A stretch of 40,733 nt of DNA from Streptomyces sp. NBRC 110611 (GTDB lineage Bacteria > Actinomycetota > Actinomycetes > Streptomycetales > Streptomycetaceae). The notes below the pieces were generated by a model. That model did no database searches. It had not been told where the DNA came from and saw only the letters and a program-made list of their open reading frames with translations. Of the stretch, positions 38,680 to 40,733 are shown piece by piece. The position numbers and the translations under genes are program-made. The stretch is taken from the NCBI RefSeq assembly GCF_001590865.1, contig NZ_BBUY01000004.1, forward strand, positions 322,761 through 363,493, in the 5' to 3' direction. Every line of letters starts with the position of its first letter. Position 1 is the first letter of the stretch.

Positions 38680-40695
38680 ATGGTGACCGACTGCGGCATC
38701 GTGACCACCGCCCCCTACGGCACCTGGGCGTCCCCGGTGGACGCCCGGACGGTCGCCGCGCACGACGGCCGGCCGTCCTACCTAGGCCTGGTCGGCGACG
38801 AGGTGTGGTGGACCGCGCCACGGCCCGCCGAGGGCGGCCGGCGCGCACTGGTCCGCCGACGGCCGGACGGCACCGAGGAGACGGTCCTCCCCGCCCCCTG
38901 GGACGTCCGCAGCCGGGTGCTGGAGTACGGCGGACAGCCGTGGGCCGGCACGGTCACCGAGCGCGGCCCGCTGGTGGTGTTCAGCGACTTCACCGACCAG
39001 CGGCTCTACGCCTGCGAGCCGGACGGCGGGGCCGCCCCGCGCCCGCTCACCCCGCTCTCCGGCACCGGCGGCGGGCTGCGCTGGGCCGACCCGGTGCTGC
39101 GCCCCGCGCTCGGTGAGGTGTGGTGCGTCCTTGAGGAGTTCACCGGCGACCGGCCGACGGACGTCCGGCGGGTCATCGCGGCCGTACCGCTCGACGGCTC
39201 TGCCGCCGAACGACGGGACTGGGTAAGGGAGTTGAGCGATGACCGGCACCGGTTCGTGACCGGTCCGCGGATTTCGCCGGACGGCCGGCGGGCCGCCTGG
39301 ATCGCCTGGGACCACCCGCACATGCCCTGGGACGGCACGCTGGTGATGACCGCCCGGATCACCGGCGAGGGCGCCTTCGAGGACATCCGCCCGCTCGTCG
39401 GCGCGCTCGGGACCGACGGACCGGACGGCGAGTCCGTCGCGCAGATCGAATGGGCCGCCGACGGCACGCTGCTGTACGTCTCGGACCGCGACGGCTGGTG
39501 GGAGCTGTGGCGCACCGACCCCGACGACCCGGCGGCGAGCCACGCGCTGTGCCCGGCCCGGCAGGAGGAGTTCGGCGGTCCGCTGTGGACCCTCGGACAG
39601 CGCTGGTTCCTGCCCCTGGACAACGGCACCCTCGCGGTGATCCACGGCCGCGGCGCCGCCACGCTGGGCATCCTCGACCCGGTCAGCGGCGACCTCGTCG
39701 ACACGGCGGGCCCCTGGACGGAGTGGGCGCCCGCGCTCACCACCCACGGCAGCCGCATCATCGGCATCGCCGCCGGACCGCACCGTTCCTACGAGATCGT
39801 GGAACTGGACACCTGCACCGGACGCGCCCGGCCGATCGCCTGCCGGCACACCGACGCGGTCGACCCGGCGTACTACCCGCGTCCGCGCACCCGCACTTTC
39901 ACCGGCCCCGGCGGCCGTGAGGTGCACGCCCACATCTACCCGCCGCACAACCCCGGCCACACCGCCCCCGACGGTGAACTGCCGCCCTTCGTCATCCGGG
40001 CACACGGCGGCCCCACCAGCCGCGCCCCGCTCGTGCTCGACCTGGAGATCGCCTACTTCACCTCCCGGGGCATCGGCGTCGCCGAGGTCGACTACGGCGG
40101 CTCGACGGGCTACGGCCGCGCCTACCGCGAGCGGCTGCGCGGCCAGTGGGGCGTGGTGGACGTCGAGGACTGCGCGGCCGTCGCCCGCGCGCTCGCCGAC
40201 GAGGGCACCGCCGACCGCGCCCGGCTGGCGGTCCGCGGCGGCAGCGCCGGCGGCTGGACCACCGCCGCCTCACTGGCCGCCACCGACCTCTACGCCTGCG
40301 GCACCATCAGCTACCCGGTCCTGGACCTGACCGGCTGGGCCACCGGCGAGACCCACGACTTCGAGTCGCACTACCCGGAGTCGCTGGTGGGCCCGTTCGC
40401 CGAGGCCCCCGAGCGCTACCGTGCACGCTCACCGCTGCACCGTGCGGACCGGATCACCGTCCCGTTCCTCCTGCTCCAGGGCCTGGACGACGTGATCTGC
40501 CCGCCCGCCCAGGCCGAACGCCTGCTCGCCGCGGTCGCCGGGCGCGGCACCCCGCACGCCTACCTGGCATTCCCCGGCGAGGCCCACGGCTTCCGCCGCG
40601 CGGACACCATCACCCGCGCCGTGGAAGCCGAACTCTCCCTCTACGCCCAGACCTTCGGCTTCGCTCGCCCCGACGTCCCCGTGCTTGCGCTTTGA
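38680..40695 (+). CDS. S9 family peptidase (prolyl-oligopeptidase/acylaminoacyl-peptidase type)
   Basis: 671 residues. N-terminal ~400 residues form a WD-like beta-propeller (GPRISPDGRRAAWIAWDHP, IEWAADGTLLYVSDRDGWWELW). The C-terminal alpha/beta hydrolase has the oxyanion region HGGPTSRAP, nucleophile S522 in VRGGSAGGWTT, D603/D604 in LLQGLDDVICP and H636 in FPGEAHGF. It cleaves small peptides, often removing blocked or proline-containing dipeptides. ATG 38680 follows GAGAGGAA, 47 bases after the M20 stop. Third gene of the PucR-linked operon; no signal peptide. Confidence 0.93.
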   Translation: MVTDCGIVTTAPYGTWASPVDARTVAAHDGRPSYLGLVGDEVWWTAPRPAEGGRRALVRRRPDGTEETVLPAPWDVRSRVLEYGGQPWAGTVTERGPLVVFSDFTDQRLYACEPDGGAAPRPLTPLSGTGGGLRWADPVLRPALGEVWCVLEEFTGDRPTDVRRVIAAVPLDGSAAERRDWVRELSDDRHRFVTGPRISPDGRRAAWIAWDHPHMPWDGTLVMTARITGEGAFEDIRPLVGALGTDGPDGESVAQIEWAADGTLLYVSDRDGWWELWRTDPDDPAASHALCPARQEEFGGPLWTLGQRWFLPLDNGTLAVIHGRGAATLGILDPVSGDLVDTAGPWTEWAPALTTHGSRIIGIAAGPHRSYEIVELDTCTGRARPIACRHTDAVDPAYYPRPRTRTFTGPGGREVHAHIYPPHNPGHTAPDGELPPFVIRAHGGPTSRAPLVLDLEIAYFTSRGIGVAEVDYGGSTGYGRAYRERLRGQWGVVDVEDCAAVARALADEGTADRARLAVRGGSAGGWTTAASLAATDLYACGTISYPVLDLTGWATGETHDFESHYPESLVGPFAEAPERYRARSPLHRADRITVPFLLLQGLDDVICPPAQAERLLAAVAGRGTPHAYLAFPGEAHGFRRADTITRAVEAELSLYAQTFGFARPDVPVLAL

Positions 40696-40717
40696 CCCGT
40701 CCGCTGCGCTTGGCCGG

Positions 40718-40733
40718 CTTCCCACGTTGTCGG
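40718..40733. repeat. 16-bp terminal inverted repeat, right copy
   Basis: CTTCCCACGTTGTCGG ends the window, 23 bases after the S9 stop. It is the exact inverse of 25-40, so relative to transcription it has the same orientation behind both terminal genes. Confidence 0.6.

Noticed and set aside
1..40733. Genomic island or prophage
   Set aside because: No integrase, transposase, tRNA or base-composition break; the content is ordinary chromosomal metabolism, and 16-bp end repeats are too short and wrongly placed to be taken as attachment sites.

Overview
The window is about 40.7 kb of very GC-rich DNA with strong third-position GC bias, GTG/TTG starts, purine-rich ribosome sites, several apparently leaderless genes and an ethylmalonyl-CoA cluster. 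Together these point to a chromosomal segment of a Streptomyces-like actinomycete. I see no rRNA, tRNA, CRISPR, phage or transposase genes. About 34 genes can be supported, mostly metabolic, DNA-repair and regulatory.

Left part (1-18 kb): a solute-binding-fold protein without a signal peptide; a dihydropyrimidinase / F420-type oxidoreductase pair (pyrimidine or hydantoin breakdown); a lipoate-protein ligase with its accessory domain at the N-terminus; a gamma-glutamyltransferase-family enzyme; an inositol-monophosphatase-family enzyme; an FAD oxidoreductase; a macrodomain deacetylase; an alkylation-repair pair (Ada-AlkA fusion plus Ogt); a TetR regulator divergent from an NAD(P)H-binding reductase, with well-formed operators between them; a nucleotidyltransferase; a NUDIX hydrolase; glycerate kinase; and the phospholipid pair psd-pssA.

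Middle (18-28 kb, minus strand): the operon ccr-ecm-mcl-mch-mcd carries most of the ethylmalonyl-CoA pathway. Upstream lie a TetR regulator and a double-length 3-hydroxyacyl-CoA dehydrogenase that could supply the crotonyl-CoA precursor. The set would allow acetyl-CoA assimilation and supply ethylmalonyl- and methylmalonyl-CoA extender units.

Right part (28-40.7 kb): a HEAT-repeat protein, a GNAT acetyltransferase, a possible small Cys-rich zinc-ribbon protein, an SRPBCC protein, a PAS-GAF-PP2C-HATPase phosphatase of the SpoIIE/Rsb type, two convergent overlapping methyltransferases, and a PucR regulator divergent from a three-enzyme cytoplasmic peptidase operon (M55 D-aminopeptidase, M20 peptidase, S9 peptidase).

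The most unusual signal is a family of short palindromic GC-rich elements (GGGGGCACCTCCC-N-GGGGGAG type). They sit in frame inside four unrelated protein genes and are read in different frames, much as Rickettsia palindromic elements are. Other points of interest are the M55-M20-S9 operon with its palindrome-rich control region, a recurring leaderless-promoter geometry, a structured leader before the phosphatase gene, and a 16-bp repeat found behind the last gene at both ends of the window.
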